From the NCBI RefSeq assembly GCF_033473495.1, contig NC_088943.1, positions 1,654,001 through 1,718,000 on the forward strand: DNA of 64,000 bases, in the 5' to 3' direction. Shown here piece after piece: positions 43,666 through 54,288 of this stretch (the stretch's first letter is position 1; the number at the start of each line of letters is the position of its first letter). This stretch comes from Cercospora beticola (Eukaryota > Ascomycota > Dothideomycetes > Mycosphaerellales > Mycosphaerellaceae). The notes below the pieces were generated by a model. That model ran no database searches, was not told where the DNA came from, and worked only from the letters and a program-made list of their open reading frames with translations. A program made the position numbers and the translations under genes.

Positions 43666-45082
43666 TCAATCTCCATCATCATCGTCATTGGCCTCGTTCT
43701 TGTTATCTTTCCTGATCGGAATTTTGATTCCTTGGCCAGCAAAGCACTTGCTCAGCGGCGTTGATTCGATCACACCAGGAAATTTCTTGGCTGAGTAGAC
43801 TTGGAACTTGTCCGAAAACGTCCATGCCAATACTGGTGCACTTCCGCGATTGACTCCAGGAGCTCCTCGGTTGCTAATGTCAATAAAGCTCATACGAAGC
43901 CTGCAGTAAATCAGCATTTATCGTGCACGACGTTGCTGTATATTTGACTCACCTGAAGAAGCCCTCTGTCCGCACACTCAAATCTTGAAGCACAAACCAG
44001 AACCCTTGCTTACCCTCGTTGTCACTCAGGCGTGCTGCGTTCACAGTCAAGCTGCCTATGAGATTGCGAGTGTACATCGCGCTCGATTGCTGAGCGGGTG
44101 CGGGATACCCTATGGGCTGACCCATCTGGCCATAGAACATTCCACCACCGTAGGCCGGCCTCGTCACCTGGGAAGGATGAATAGGAACCGAGGCATAAAA
44201 AGGACCTCCTTCGCCTATGTACATCACCTGGGTCGTCTCGTATGGTCGAGGAGTTTCTGCTGGAGGGGGATATGAGGTAGTTGTCGCGCTGGAAATGCTC
44301 ACAGCAGGGCTGTTACTAGAAGCTCTGACAACGTTCGCCTCGCGATCCGCAGTCTCTGCCCAGAGATCGACCTGGAGGATGTAAAATGAAGGGTCACCAA
44401 GGAGTCCGTCATCCATGCCGACTTCTTTGCCCGTGGTGGAATCGACGATCACGAGTCTGACACATGGCGGTGGTGTTATTGGCCTTCGATCCTTGTCTCC
44501 AAATCCACACATGCGCGCTCTTTGAGGCTGTTGCACCACCTGTAGACTGTAGCGTAGTCCTTCGCGTTCGCTGCTGTGAGACATCTTCTTATCGCCGTTG
44601 GGAAGCAAATTGCTGGGACGCGCCGGTTGAGGCGGCAGTGACGATTGCTGCGGCGGCTGCATGGGTGGTGGGGGCGCTGGCATACCATATTGGGGCTGCA
44701 CTGGGTTAGCAGAGCTAGGTCGCTGTGAGCTTGGAGCTTCTGTTACGATAGGCATATGCGCCATTGGAGCTCCCATATGCGGCGCTCCCAGAGGTGGCAG
44801 CTGATTTTGCATGTATTGTCCCGGCATGGGGGGAGGTGGCCCGCGAAGCTGCTGCTGTGGGTGTTGCTGTGGGTGCTGCGGGTGCTGTTGAGGCGGCAGC
44901 GGAGCTGGTTGGCCATAAGGCGGATACTGCTGGTATGGATGCATGTCCGCTCCGTTGGGTTGCTGTCCGTTGGCGTACTCGCCACCACCTCGAGTATTGA
45001 TGGAAGGATGTACGCCGTTGGAAGGATATTGCGGTTGAGCAGACGAGTACTGCATCGGCGGGGGAATCTGTTGATGCTGCAT
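43666..45082 (-). CDS. velB: Velvet-family regulator VelB
   Basis: A nuclear/cytoplasmic velvet protein that couples development and secondary metabolism by pairing with VeA or VosA. Exons 45082-43953 and 43900-43666 (52-nt intron) give 454 residues. The first 165 are Pro/Gln/Met-rich with QHPQ repeats. The velvet domain begins YSLQVVQQPQRARMCGFGDK, with RRPITPPPCVRLVI and SFYILQVDLWAE. It is then split by an insertion of about 100 residues rich in Ser/Thr/Pro/Gly, and resumes with RNLIGSLTVNAARLSDNEGK, GFWFVLQDLSVRTEGFFRLR and FSDKFQVYSAKKFPGVIEST. The split velvet domain distinguishes VelB from VosA and VeA. The start at 45082 (MQHQQIPPPM) is the best ATG; an upstream open frame to 45310 looks like leader. 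Confidence 0.93.
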
Positions 45083-48000
45083 GTTCGCCGCTGTGCACGA
45101 GGTGCTGTTCCTGCCTGGACTCGATCGATCGGGAGGGCGCAGCGCAGCGCAGCGTGGAGGGACGGGTAGCTCGGTATGGACAGGAACGAAGGACTCGAAA
45201 ATGAAGACGGAAGCTGGGTCACTTCTGGCGAGAGACACAAGCGCGAGAGGGGCGAGTGAGGTATGGGCCTTTGACTTTGGGAGTGATCCAGGTACTCGGT
45301 GAACTTTCAATGGGCACCCAGCCTACGTCGATGCAGCGAAGGGTGATGACAGGCCTCCCAGTCGCTGGGCAAGACGGAGCGCGCCACACCAGCTCTGGCA
45401 GCTGCTGCTATTCACTTTTCAGACTCGCCCCGGCTCTCATGCATGCCCACTCGTCCCCGCGTCGATTTATATTACCAGAGTCGGAGGTGTCGAGCGTGTC
45501 GAGGAGCGGTGGGGCATCGGAGAATATGTGCAGACGTGTGTGGTGCGTGCAGACAGACGTGTCAGACGAGGGCGGCAGGCGCGGCGGCGGTGTTGAGTGT
45601 CATGTAGCACAGCGCGGCACGCTCTGGTCGTGGTATCTGCTCACAGCCAGTCAATTGCGCCGCTCGACTCTCAGCAATGGGGCCACAGCAGGCGTGTGCC
45701 GGGTTCGTACATGGAGCTAGAACGATCAATCCCTCGCCGCGGCGGCTGCTGCGTCGGGCGCTGCTGCGAGCGCGGTGCTGTGCTGGAGCCACACAGCGTC
45801 GCGGTGGCCGGTGTGAGGACTGTCTCAGCTGTCACGATCGCTGGCGGGCGTGCTTGTGTCGCGGTGGGATGGGCGGGCTGATCTGGCGGCACCGTTTCCA
45901 ATGCGGCGGCTCCCCCTACGTCGTCGTGTCGCCTCGGGCAGCAGTGGCACACACGAGGATGGATGCAGCGGACGGGACAGGCTCGACAGGGCAGAGGGCG
46001 TGAGCGACGACGACCTGACGCCCACCACGGCATCCACTTTTTAAGAGCCACTTGACGGCGACGAGGCTCGCTCGATGTCGCGCAGCTCCCCAAAACAAGC
46101 CACAGACCACGCGCAGGCTCGAGCAAATGGGAGCGGTCCCGCGCTGGAGGGGGCGCATCGCTAGCTCGCCGACCAGCAGCTCCTTGTACCACACTCCTGG
46201 GCCGGCTTTGCAGCTCCCGCCTCCGCTGCAAAAGTGCTGTCGAGCGATGCGCCGCTGCTGCTGGCGAGTATGTGGTCGACTGCAGTGCAATGTCTGCTGC
46301 AGTGAGTGGCAAAAATCGGGCCTTGCATTGCCCCTCCCCTTCCTCCACCTCCACCGCCGGGCCTGGCGGAAGACGGTCTTGGCTCCTCAATGGCAGTCAG
46401 CATGCGCGGGTGACAGGCCTTCTGCACGCAGACGATCCGCCCGCTGCAACCACCAGACCGCTGCGCCGGAGAGCTCCAACGACATGGCGCCCGCGATGCT
46501 CTGGACGCGGAGTCGGGAGACTCTATTTCAGCCATTCACGCTGCGTTCAGCAAGCTGCTGCCGCCAAGCACCACCTGTGCCTCGCCATTTGGCGAACGCG
46601 TTCTCATGCAGCTAGGATATGCTCGTCAGTCGTGATCCCAGGAGAGCGTGCATTGGTGCGTCTATTGCACGGCAATGCACCTCCGGCAGCCAGGGGTCTT
46701 GAGCAGGTAGAAGGCTAATGACGATGACTTGCTCCTCCTCGCAGAAGTCCAACGCACGACACATGTCGCCCGAGTCGACCCGCGCCTGTGGCCATGCAAG
46801 GCAGCGTCAAGTTGAGGTATTCGTGCTACCACTCGAAACAGCGCCACTCACCTTCTGCTCTGTGGCGCAGAAGATGAGGTGCGAAAAAGCGACGCGGGCG
46901 GGGTGGAGTTGATCGACAAGTGGAGGCACAGGACGTGCCCTCGAACGCGAGCTGCGAAACGGCGCAAGAAAACCATTTCGCGGAAACGTTCGGTCGGCCG
47001 TAGAGGACTGTCCGGCTTCTCCTTCGCATGGCCGGCATGCTATACAATCACCGCCGGCTCCAGCCACCTCATTTCCGCCATCATATTCGGGAGAATGATC
47101 GCTCTGGATGAGCGATCGCGAGCCGTGCACAATGGTCACGGTGAGATATCCTGACTTGCTGGTGCGCTAGGCGGACCTCTTCGATGTCCTCCGCCTATGG
47201 AAACCGCGATAAATCGCTGTGGGAACTATCTCTTTTCGCAGCGCACAGCACGAGCATTTTCTGGCATCTGGTTGTTTTCCTTGGCGACAACGTTGACCTC
47301 GAATGAAAACTGGCGTTACCACGACATCTTCAATATTCTGTAGGGCTCTTCAATTGCTGACCAGAGATCAACATCGACTCCGCGATAGTTTTGTGTCCGT
47401 TATTAGGAACACATAGGCGAGTCGAGAACATGACGCACAATTGCAGTGCCGAACTATAACCCAAGACTGATCTACGATCGCGTTTCGGGACAACTTCGCC
47501 TCGATTGACGATATGCGGAAGAAACGGATCCTGAGCCTGACTCCTTTTGCATTGGTTGATTCACTGAACTGAGCAGGGTGCCAACGCCAGAAGCGTTCGC
47601 CAGGAACTGAAAGTCCGTCAATCGAAAGAATCTGCTGAGGTGAAGATGTAGATCGTGAAACGCACGATGCTGGTTGGCGATCTTGTCAAGACCCAGCATG
47701 ACAGCAGGCTAAGCATCGGTCATGACTCGATGCGAACACCTCTTCAGGACTTCATGTGGACTGTTCTCCGATCTTGGTGCTGACTAAACTTGACCACGCT
47801 CCCACTCTGCTCAAGTCGCCTGCTTGATCGCTACGAACTTCCTGTTGCATCTATCGCGAAAGTAAAGCACGAGCCGAAGCAATGACCTCCTGCATACTCA
47901 TGATGAGTCTCTCGAGACGAATAGCAGGGTCATGCGAACAAATCGACCGGAACAGCTTATGCGTTGCCTGTCCCTGATCTAGATGATCTGTCAGTCCAGG

Positions 48001-49085
48001 AATGGACAACGCATATTGACGCATCCACGATCTCATGATGCTGACCTATCGGTTTAACGAAGAGTCACATCCCGACAATATACCCCATCCGGACTCAACC
48101 GCGCTGCGGGATTGCTTCGATATCAGCGGGGAATCGAAAGTCTGGTTCCGGAAATGCAGCAAGGAGCTGTCAACCAGATATTCCTTTTTCCGCTCGAGCA
48201 CGAATTGCTGCCTGACGAGAGCCTCACGCCAACGGAATCTTTTCCTGCTTTCCTGCATCCGCTCAGCCCAACGCCCGGGAGATGCTAGATGTAGCATGTC
48301 GATTGACGGCTTGCGTGGCTTGGTTGGGCAGCAGAGATTATGCAATGCCTGTGTACGTTTCCGCATCCCTGCACAGTATGTGGTGAGTACGAGGATCACT
48401 GGCCATGATAACGACTACAGCATGATGCTGAGTATTGTGACACGCGTGCACGGCTGCCATCCCACTTGGCCAGAGCTCACGGGCGTGTCCCTCCTGCCTA
48501 CTTGCCCCAGGTCATTATTGTTCAGAAACATTCATCAAGCCCTCAAGAAAAAGGCACTGATTGTGATGTCAAGTACTCGCACGTGGCTACTGACTGACGC
48601 AGATGAACGAATCAGCGCTAGTTGACCACTGTATAGAAGTTGAATAAACCACTGCAGCAAATACTCATGGTTCTGACTATAAACGCCTTAAATATCAGTT
48701 CCTCAACTCATGCTGTTATCATTTCAAGCAAATCTCGGCACCATATGCGGAGGTGCTGTGCTCAGATGTTGCGTGTAACTTGCAGGTACACATCTAGCTC
48801 TCTGAAAATATCTTGGCTTCGGGTATGGCGATACACCAATGGCGCTCTATGCTGGCCGTTTCACGCATCAACCCTGCGGAAGACTCATCCTGAAGGCGAA
48901 GTAAGGTGCCATCGCACCTGCACTTTCCTAACCTCACTTTTGATGCAGCCAAGCTGCTAGCGTGCTTCATTTGCAACGACGCACAAAGCAAGCAAGCGCG
49001 TTTTGGACGCGCCTGAAACTCATACACAACACAAGGCGACAAGAACAACACCATCACCACTCATGCTCAACCATCACTACCCACA
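45083..49085. other. About 4 kb without a convincing gene, upstream of velB
   Basis: The first 1.8 kb (45083-46900) is GC-rich with many overlapping frames of 60-240 codons on both strands, all Arg/Ser/Pro-rich and without recognisable domains, as expected by chance in GC-rich DNA. From 47470 to 48400 three successive minus-strand frames (47472-47699, 47851-48036, 48046-48399) read like fragments of one helical, basic protein but are broken by stops. No tRNA, repeat array or transposase signature was found. Part of this stretch should be the velB promoter and leader. Confidence 0.45.
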
Positions 49086-51095
49086 ATGCAAGCCCCGACT
49101 TGGAACCTGAAGAGACGCCTCGAGGTGCTTGATCTCCGTGACATCGACCGCGTCAAGTTGAGCGCACAGGAACCACGGAAACGCAACATCACCATACTGA
49201 ATTGGGGGAAAAGTATCCGCGCCGATGGCAAAACGCTCTTCGCTATCGCAAGGGCACCCTTCCTCGGCGGCGACACGGGCTTCGAGAGAAAGAAGACAGC
49301 AGTCAAAGCATGGTTGAGTCAACATGAAGCCGTGCAAGACTATTTTGTCGCTTGTTCGGCGCAGGTGATTAGCGGGAACTTGGACGCGATATTCGAAGTG
49401 CTTGACTTGTACGGAGGGCCCTGCTTCAAGGCACAGCTGCCAGTGCCAGAGGAGGCGAGGAGGAGTCATCAGAAGCAGCAGAAGCAGACATCGACTCCCG
49501 TGGCTGCACAACAGGCTCAAACATCCGCATCTGCGGCACCGATGACGCTGGCTCAGATGGTGCGAGAGATGAAGCAGGGAGAGAAGAAGTGTACAGTGAC
49601 AATCGGCAGCTCATCGCCAGTTGTGCTACCCGGAAAAGCTCCTCCGGCAAACCCAGCAACACCCACATCGAATACCCAGCAGACCCGATATCACTTGAGG
49701 AGTGCGGGAGAATTGCAGTCCATGAGCTCAGGGGCATCCAGTCCAGGAACTCCGCAGACTCGATATAACTTGAGAAGTTCAACGAAAAGGGCAGATGTAG
49801 CAGATGCCTCGTCGTCTGTTTCTTCATGGAGCCATCTCCTTCCATCAGGACTGGCACCACCTGACTTCACACGTCAGCAGCCTCCACACAGTCCACAGAG
49901 AGCGAAGGACACGGAAAGTCCGTTGGATCCACTGTCGCAACCTCTAGCATCGAAGATGACGGCACTTCTGGAGCATTCGTCAAGGCCAGGCACTCAGCAG
50001 GTCTCCGTTCCTTCTTTCAATGAAAAAGAAGGTCTTCAGCCGCAGCCATTGCAACAGGTCAAGGGTCTACCATCCGGTCGTCCCGACTGGAAGATGAGTC
50101 TATCGGAACGGCTGGGGCACTTTCGCATCGAGCCATTTGATGCAGCTAAGCTACGCAGCCTGCAATCGTCCGAGCGAGATCGCTATGTGTCGACTTGGCA
50201 CAAGATCACGAGTAAAGGTCTGACCGGCCTGAAGTACTTTCCCGCCTACGCCAGTTCTCAAGATGGATCAAACAAGGCCGAGACGGCCTACGAATGGCGT
50301 GAGCGTTTCTGGAGGGAGTTGTCACCATCGAAGCGAGGAGAACTCACGCGTGTAGTAGCTGAACTTCAGCAAGAGGCCAAAGGTGCTACCGCGAGGTTCG
50401 CTAACCTCATTGCCTCTGAGCTCGGTGCGTACATCGCTATCACTGCATTCTACCCTGGGGTCGAATTCCCAAAACCGGACATTCGGCATCCCAGGTACGA
50501 GCACCTCGATCTCGATGCCATCATCGGAGACCCTTTTGCAGATAAATTGAAGCAGTTGAACGATTGCTTTGAGGGTGAGGACCAGGACCTATTCAACTAT
50601 CATCTCTTCCCAATGATCTGCGAAGGTCTCGGTACCGTCTCTGTTGAGCCGGCTGTTCAATCCATGGTCGATTTGCTCTGGCAAGGCCTGCCCCAGGAGA
50701 AGGCATCGACCTGGAAGGACGGAGCATGGTGGCTGAAATCTCAGCTTAAGCATAACGACCCGTTGGGTCTCGTGAAGCTTCTTCCGTGCAAGCCGTTCGA
50801 TGGCTCAACGGATTATCACGAGATGGCAGAGGATCTGCTGTTACGATGGGCGAAGGGCGAGGTGCAGCTGGTGGGAGAGACGCCAGAGGAGGACACTGAG
50901 CTGCCGTCGACTGGGCGCTCAGAGCAGCCATCGTCCACCTCTTCGACGTTGTTCCCGAGCATACCGGAACCGGGCACACCTTCGACCGAGGAGATCACAA
51001 GTCTGATGGGTAAAGTCTCCACCCCAAACCAAGACGACAATCTGCTCCAGACGAGAGCTGCCCGCGGTTTGGAGTCGTCGGTATGGGCCCATTGA
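49086..51095 (+). CDS. Large protein of unknown function, 669 aa
   Basis: A single open frame from the ATG at 49086 (MQAPTWNLKRRLEVLDLRD). I do not recognise it. Residues 1-125 look folded (NITILNWGKSIRADGKTLFA, DYFVACSAQVISGNLDAIFE). Residues 125-330 are disordered and carry two near-identical TRYHLRSxGE / TRYNLRSSTKR segments. Residues 330-600 look like a helical domain with aromatic motifs (DWKMSLSERLGHFRIEPFD, RERFWRELSPSKRGELTRVV, YIAITAFYPGVEFPKPDIRH, VDLLWQGLPQEKASTWKDGA). The tail is Ser/Thr/Glu-rich. There is no signal peptide or membrane helix, so it is probably intracellular. Confidence 0.75.
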   Translation: MQAPTWNLKRRLEVLDLRDIDRVKLSAQEPRKRNITILNWGKSIRADGKTLFAIARAPFLGGDTGFERKKTAVKAWLSQHEAVQDYFVACSAQVISGNLDAIFEVLDLYGGPCFKAQLPVPEEARRSHQKQQKQTSTPVAAQQAQTSASAAPMTLAQMVREMKQGEKKCTVTIGSSSPVVLPGKAPPANPATPTSNTQQTRYHLRSAGELQSMSSGASSPGTPQTRYNLRSSTKRADVADASSSVSSWSHLLPSGLAPPDFTRQQPPHSPQRAKDTESPLDPLSQPLASKMTALLEHSSRPGTQQVSVPSFNEKEGLQPQPLQQVKGLPSGRPDWKMSLSERLGHFRIEPFDAAKLRSLQSSERDRYVSTWHKITSKGLTGLKYFPAYASSQDGSNKAETAYEWRERFWRELSPSKRGELTRVVAELQQEAKGATARFANLIASELGAYIAITAFYPGVEFPKPDIRHPRYEHLDLDAIIGDPFADKLKQLNDCFEGEDQDLFNYHLFPMICEGLGTVSVEPAVQSMVDLLWQGLPQEKASTWKDGAWWLKSQLKHNDPLGLVKLLPCKPFDGSTDYHEMAEDLLLRWAKGEVQLVGETPEEDTELPSTGRSEQPSSTSSTLFPSIPEPGTPSTEEITSLMGKVSTPNQDDNLLQTRAARGLESSVWAH

Positions 51096-51808
51096 TGGTC
51101 AACGAGATGCGTCAAGTATCGCGATGACGTTCTATTGTCTTTGTGCTGTACAGAGAAGAAGTGTATGGACATCATGGGAGCGTAAAGCTATCCAGAACTT
51201 TCTCGTTGGAGGGGATTTTGGTCATGTCGTCTGAACAAGGTGTTGGCTTGGTGGGAGAGACGACTATACCAGGTGGCTGAGCAGTGTAAAGTGTGAGCGG
51301 AATTCTGTGCAGACTTGATGGCTGATGAATGTATGTTCAAGTAACAGAGTCGAATGGCAGAATGTCCGCTCCATTTCTGAGCCACAGATCGGGTCTGAAC
51401 GTTCTCACGCCAGGACTTGCCATGTAGCCTTCGATACGCGAAAGCGATCGAGCGAGGCCGCCTGTTCGTGCTTCACAAAATTGGCATATCGGCTTCGTGA
51501 TCTCCTGATATATCCTTCTATCGTTTTGACAATTTGGAGCGACTCTTCTCTGGGAGTCTCGACACCATTTGGGAGAGTAGAACCCATTAGGCAGTGCCAT
51601 GTCATCTTTCATGATCATCGTGCTACCCAGCACCGCAGTCGTCCGATATAGTCACTCCAAGTTCTAGGAGTGACTAAATGCCCTGACGTTTTTGAGATAT
51701 CGAATCCCACTTGTTCGACTGGGGAAGGTAAGGCCCTCTGCCAACATGCAATCGACACCCTCCTCAAGCCTTCGACCATTCACCATTTCTTTCTCTTAAC
51801 CCAACCCC
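51096..51808. other. Intergenic between convergent genes, no gene seen
   Basis: Short frames on both strands only. 51780-51870 is C/T-rich because it is the end of the minus-strand GAR transformylase gene and its flank. Confidence 0.45.
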
Positions 51809-52498
51809 TCACTCCTTCCCCTCCCCACTCTTCCTCAACCCCTCCACAACCCTCCTCGCCCCCTCAACAATAATCCCATGCTCCTTCTCCCTCACCCTCC
51901 CCACAAGATCCTCCACCTTCTCACACCCCCTCATATCAACCTCTTCCCAAACAATCGGCTCCCCCAAATCCACCTCCCTTATAACATAATGCACCATCAC
52001 TCCCGTTTTCGTCCTCTTTTTCTTTTCAAATTCCTCCCAAGCCCGTTCAATACACCCCGCCCCAACTAAATCCCCCGGCAAAGAAGGATGGAGATTAATG
52101 ATTGGGATTCCCTTCTCCACGATGGGATCGAGAAATGAGGGTGTTAGGATGCGCATAAACCCCGCGCATACTATCATTTGAGGGGAATCTTTTAAAACTT
52201 CTTCAGCGAGTGCTGCGTCGTATTTTTGCCGAGCTTCGCTGGATGTTGGGTCGGAGGAGTTATTGTTGTCGGGGTATGCTTTTTTGTAGGGTAGCCAGGG
52301 GAAATATGTGGAGGGGATGTTGGCATTTTGGGCTCGTGTGAGGCCGTAGGCGGATTTGCGGTCGGAGAGGACGCGGATGATTTGCGTGTTGGGGAGGGTT
52401 GGTGGGGTGGAGGTCGAGGCGTCGATGAGGGCTTGGAGGTTTGTGCCGGAGCCGGAGATGAGGACTGTGAGGCGGGTGGGAGGTTGTGAGGTGGCCAT
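51809..52498 (-). CDS. ADE8: Phosphoribosylglycinamide formyltransferase (GAR transformylase)
   Basis: Cytosolic enzyme of de novo purine synthesis that transfers a formyl group from 10-formyltetrahydrofolate to GAR. It is 229 aa and intronless from the ATG at 52498. The phosphate-binding loop is LISGSGTNLQALI (13-25). The catalytic block IINLHPSLPG supplies N135 and H137, and VIREVDLGEPI supplies D177, matching the Asn-His-Asp triad of the family. AGFMRILTP is also typical. It is a stand-alone domain, as in yeast Ade8, not the animal fusion. Confidence 0.95.
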   Translation of the reverse strand: MATSQPPTRLTVLISGSGTNLQALIDASTSTPPTLPNTQIIRVLSDRKSAYGLTRAQNANIPSTYFPWLPYKKAYPDNNNSSDPTSSEARQKYDAALAEEVLKDSPQMIVCAGFMRILTPSFLDPIVEKGIPIINLHPSLPGDLVGAGCIERAWEEFEKKKRTKTGVMVHYVIREVDLGEPIVWEEVDMRGCEKVEDLVGRVREKEHGIIVEGARRVVEGLRKSGEGKE

Positions 52499-52905
52499 GG
52501 TGTTGGTGAGGATTGTGTTTTAATTTTGTTTGTTGGATAAAGTGAGATTTGTATGGGTCAATGTCTTGAGCTCAAGTACGGTCTTTCGTCAGTATCTCCA
52601 AAATTTTGACGCGAGGCTTGTGATTGCCCCGCGATCGATTGGTCGGCAGTCGAAGCTCAAACGCCGACAGTAGGCCAAAGCTTCGATGTCTTGGCGATCA
52701 GATTGGGTTCGGAGCTAGCTCAGGTCAATGACGATGCCATGATGACCTATTGCTGGCCGCCCTTTGTTGAGCCTTTCATGAGCGGATGACATTGGCAGTA
52801 CTTCGATACATTGCGTGAAGAAGATCAGACTTTTGCTTTTCTCTTCTACAGATCTCGAAAGATAACGCAGCCAAGAGCTATCTACCCATCAAACAAATCA
52901 TCGCC
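52499..52905. other. Divergent spacer, promoters of ADE8 and the small membrane protein
   Basis: About 400 bp with no coding signal. Confidence 0.5.
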
Positions 52906-53401
52906 ATGTCGAAGTTCCTCACAGGCCCCAACATCATCGCCGGAGCTGGCCTCACGGGCGCCATCGTCTACTTTGCTACGAGAGAGAATATGTCCGTGGC
53001 TGCCTTTTGTCCTCGATGTATGAGTAAGCCGTGCTAATGTACAGTCCAGGTTCGAGACGCATGGAGCACAAAACATCGCCAACGCATATTCTCGAGGCGG
53101 AGGATCCAAGACACACGCTCCAGGTGTAGCAACCAAGCTAGGTGAGCAGAGTACGTCGATCCGGAACCTATGCTCCGCTCGACATGGCGAGTTTGACATT
53201 CTGTCCCGGACTCCTTGCTGATGAGATTGCCTAGGCGACGCGGAGGACACGCGATCGCGACAGGAGAACCCCAAAGGCGTCGATACCGAATACTTCAAGG
53301 AGAACCACGCGTCACAAAAGTCGGATGGACATAAGGGAGGTGGTGCTCCGTTCGGCAAGAAGCTGAATGAGGCCGCATATGGCCACGAGGGTGGTAAATA
53401 A
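52906..53401 (+). CDS. Small single-pass membrane protein, 117 aa, probably mitochondrial
   Basis: Three exons: the start at 52906 gives MSKFLTGPNIIAGAGLTG with a hydrophobic segment to IVYFATREN. Exon 2 (to 53141) reads FETHGAQNIANAYSRGGGSK and exon 3 (53235-53401) GDAEDTRSRQENPKGVDTEY to KKLNEAAYGHEGGK. The first intron is ambiguous: 52996-53044 (117 aa, ..NMSSRFETHG) and 52992-53049 (114 aa, ..NMFETHG) both keep frame, each with a poor donor. The second is 53142-53234 (93 nt). The short N-terminal anchor and hydrophilic tail resemble small inner-membrane proteins. The function is unknown and the location is inferred. Confidence 0.75.
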
Positions 53402-53758
53402 ACGGATCTTCGATTGCCTTGTGTTCTGAGCGGAATCGCATTGCAGGCCGGTCGGCGTTCGAGGTTCAAAAGCCACCAAAAAAGAGACAGATGCATATTC
53501 AACAGCCAGGAAAATGCCAGATTCGATGATCCAGGCGGCATTTCCGGTTCCTGACATTCTTGATAGCTCCTTTGCGAGCCAACTGACGCGATCAATAGAC
53601 AGCATTTCTTTCGAACTCGGCCAGCTCCGATCCTTCGCCGCCGCCTGCAACACAACGATCTTCTGCATCATCGAGGAATTCCGGAGAGATCTTCTGAACC
53701 GTCGGACAGGCCAAGCAAACTGCTGCGGCCATCGAAGCCGACTTCCCTCTCCGCACGA
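53402..53758. other. Intergenic between convergent genes, no gene seen
   Basis: 3' flanks only. Confidence 0.45.
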
Positions 53759-54288
53759 TCAACGCGAGCGCATCCTGTACGTCCGCTTCTCGATCCACCT
53801 CCTCAACTTCCCAATCGCACCGCCTCTCTGCCCCTGCCCACAAGCCGGGCTCCAGATATGCTGAAACATACTACTGAGCAATGGAAACGCCTCTTCGCAT
53901 CTCGGACACTTGAATGGCTGTGCCGAGACCTCACGATATCCAGTATCACCTGCCAACAACTCGTTGCGATACTCTTTGCTCAGATACTTCTTCCACTGGA
54001 AGCACTGCGCTGCCAGGCGGTTGAGGAAAGGCAAGTTCACTCCGGATTCGCATGTGCCGGATTCGAGGTGGATGACCATGCCGAAGAATGTACTGAAGTA
54101 CCGTGGGCAGCAGAGGCAGCGGACAGTCAGCGGAAGGTGGGTGAGTTTGTGCTGGGAGTGAGAAAGGCATCGTCAGTATTCCTGTTCACGATCATTGGAG
54201 CTGTGGGATAGGGCACGCTCACATGCTCGAGCTCATTCCTGTCCCCGAAACGGCGTGGACACTCATGGCAGGCCAGAGCGCCGCCCAT
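53759..54288 (-). CDS. Small C2H2/C2HC zinc-finger protein, 152 aa
   Basis: Two exons, 54288-54223 and 54151-53759, with a 71-nt intron (GTGAGC...CTCCCAG) that splits the first finger between its histidines. Finger 1 is C7-x2-C10-x12-H23-x3-H27. Finger 2 is C34-x2-C37-x12-H50-x5-C56 (HLESGTC). Finger 3 is C104-x2-C107-x12-H120-x5-C126 (HIWSPAC). The regular C-x2-C-x12-H spacing in all three, restored only by the splice, is strong evidence. The tail GGAIGKLRRWIEKRTYR is basic. This HLESGxC/H..SPAC pattern is common in fungal C2H2 proteins of unknown role, often longer at the N-terminus, so an additional upstream exon is possible. DNA or RNA binding is inferred. Confidence 0.75.

Noticed and set aside
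45671..46390. 239-codon minus-strand frame in the GC-rich block
   Set aside because: Arg/Ser/Pro-rich with no domain, overlapped by equally long frames on the other strand; expected by chance at this GC content.
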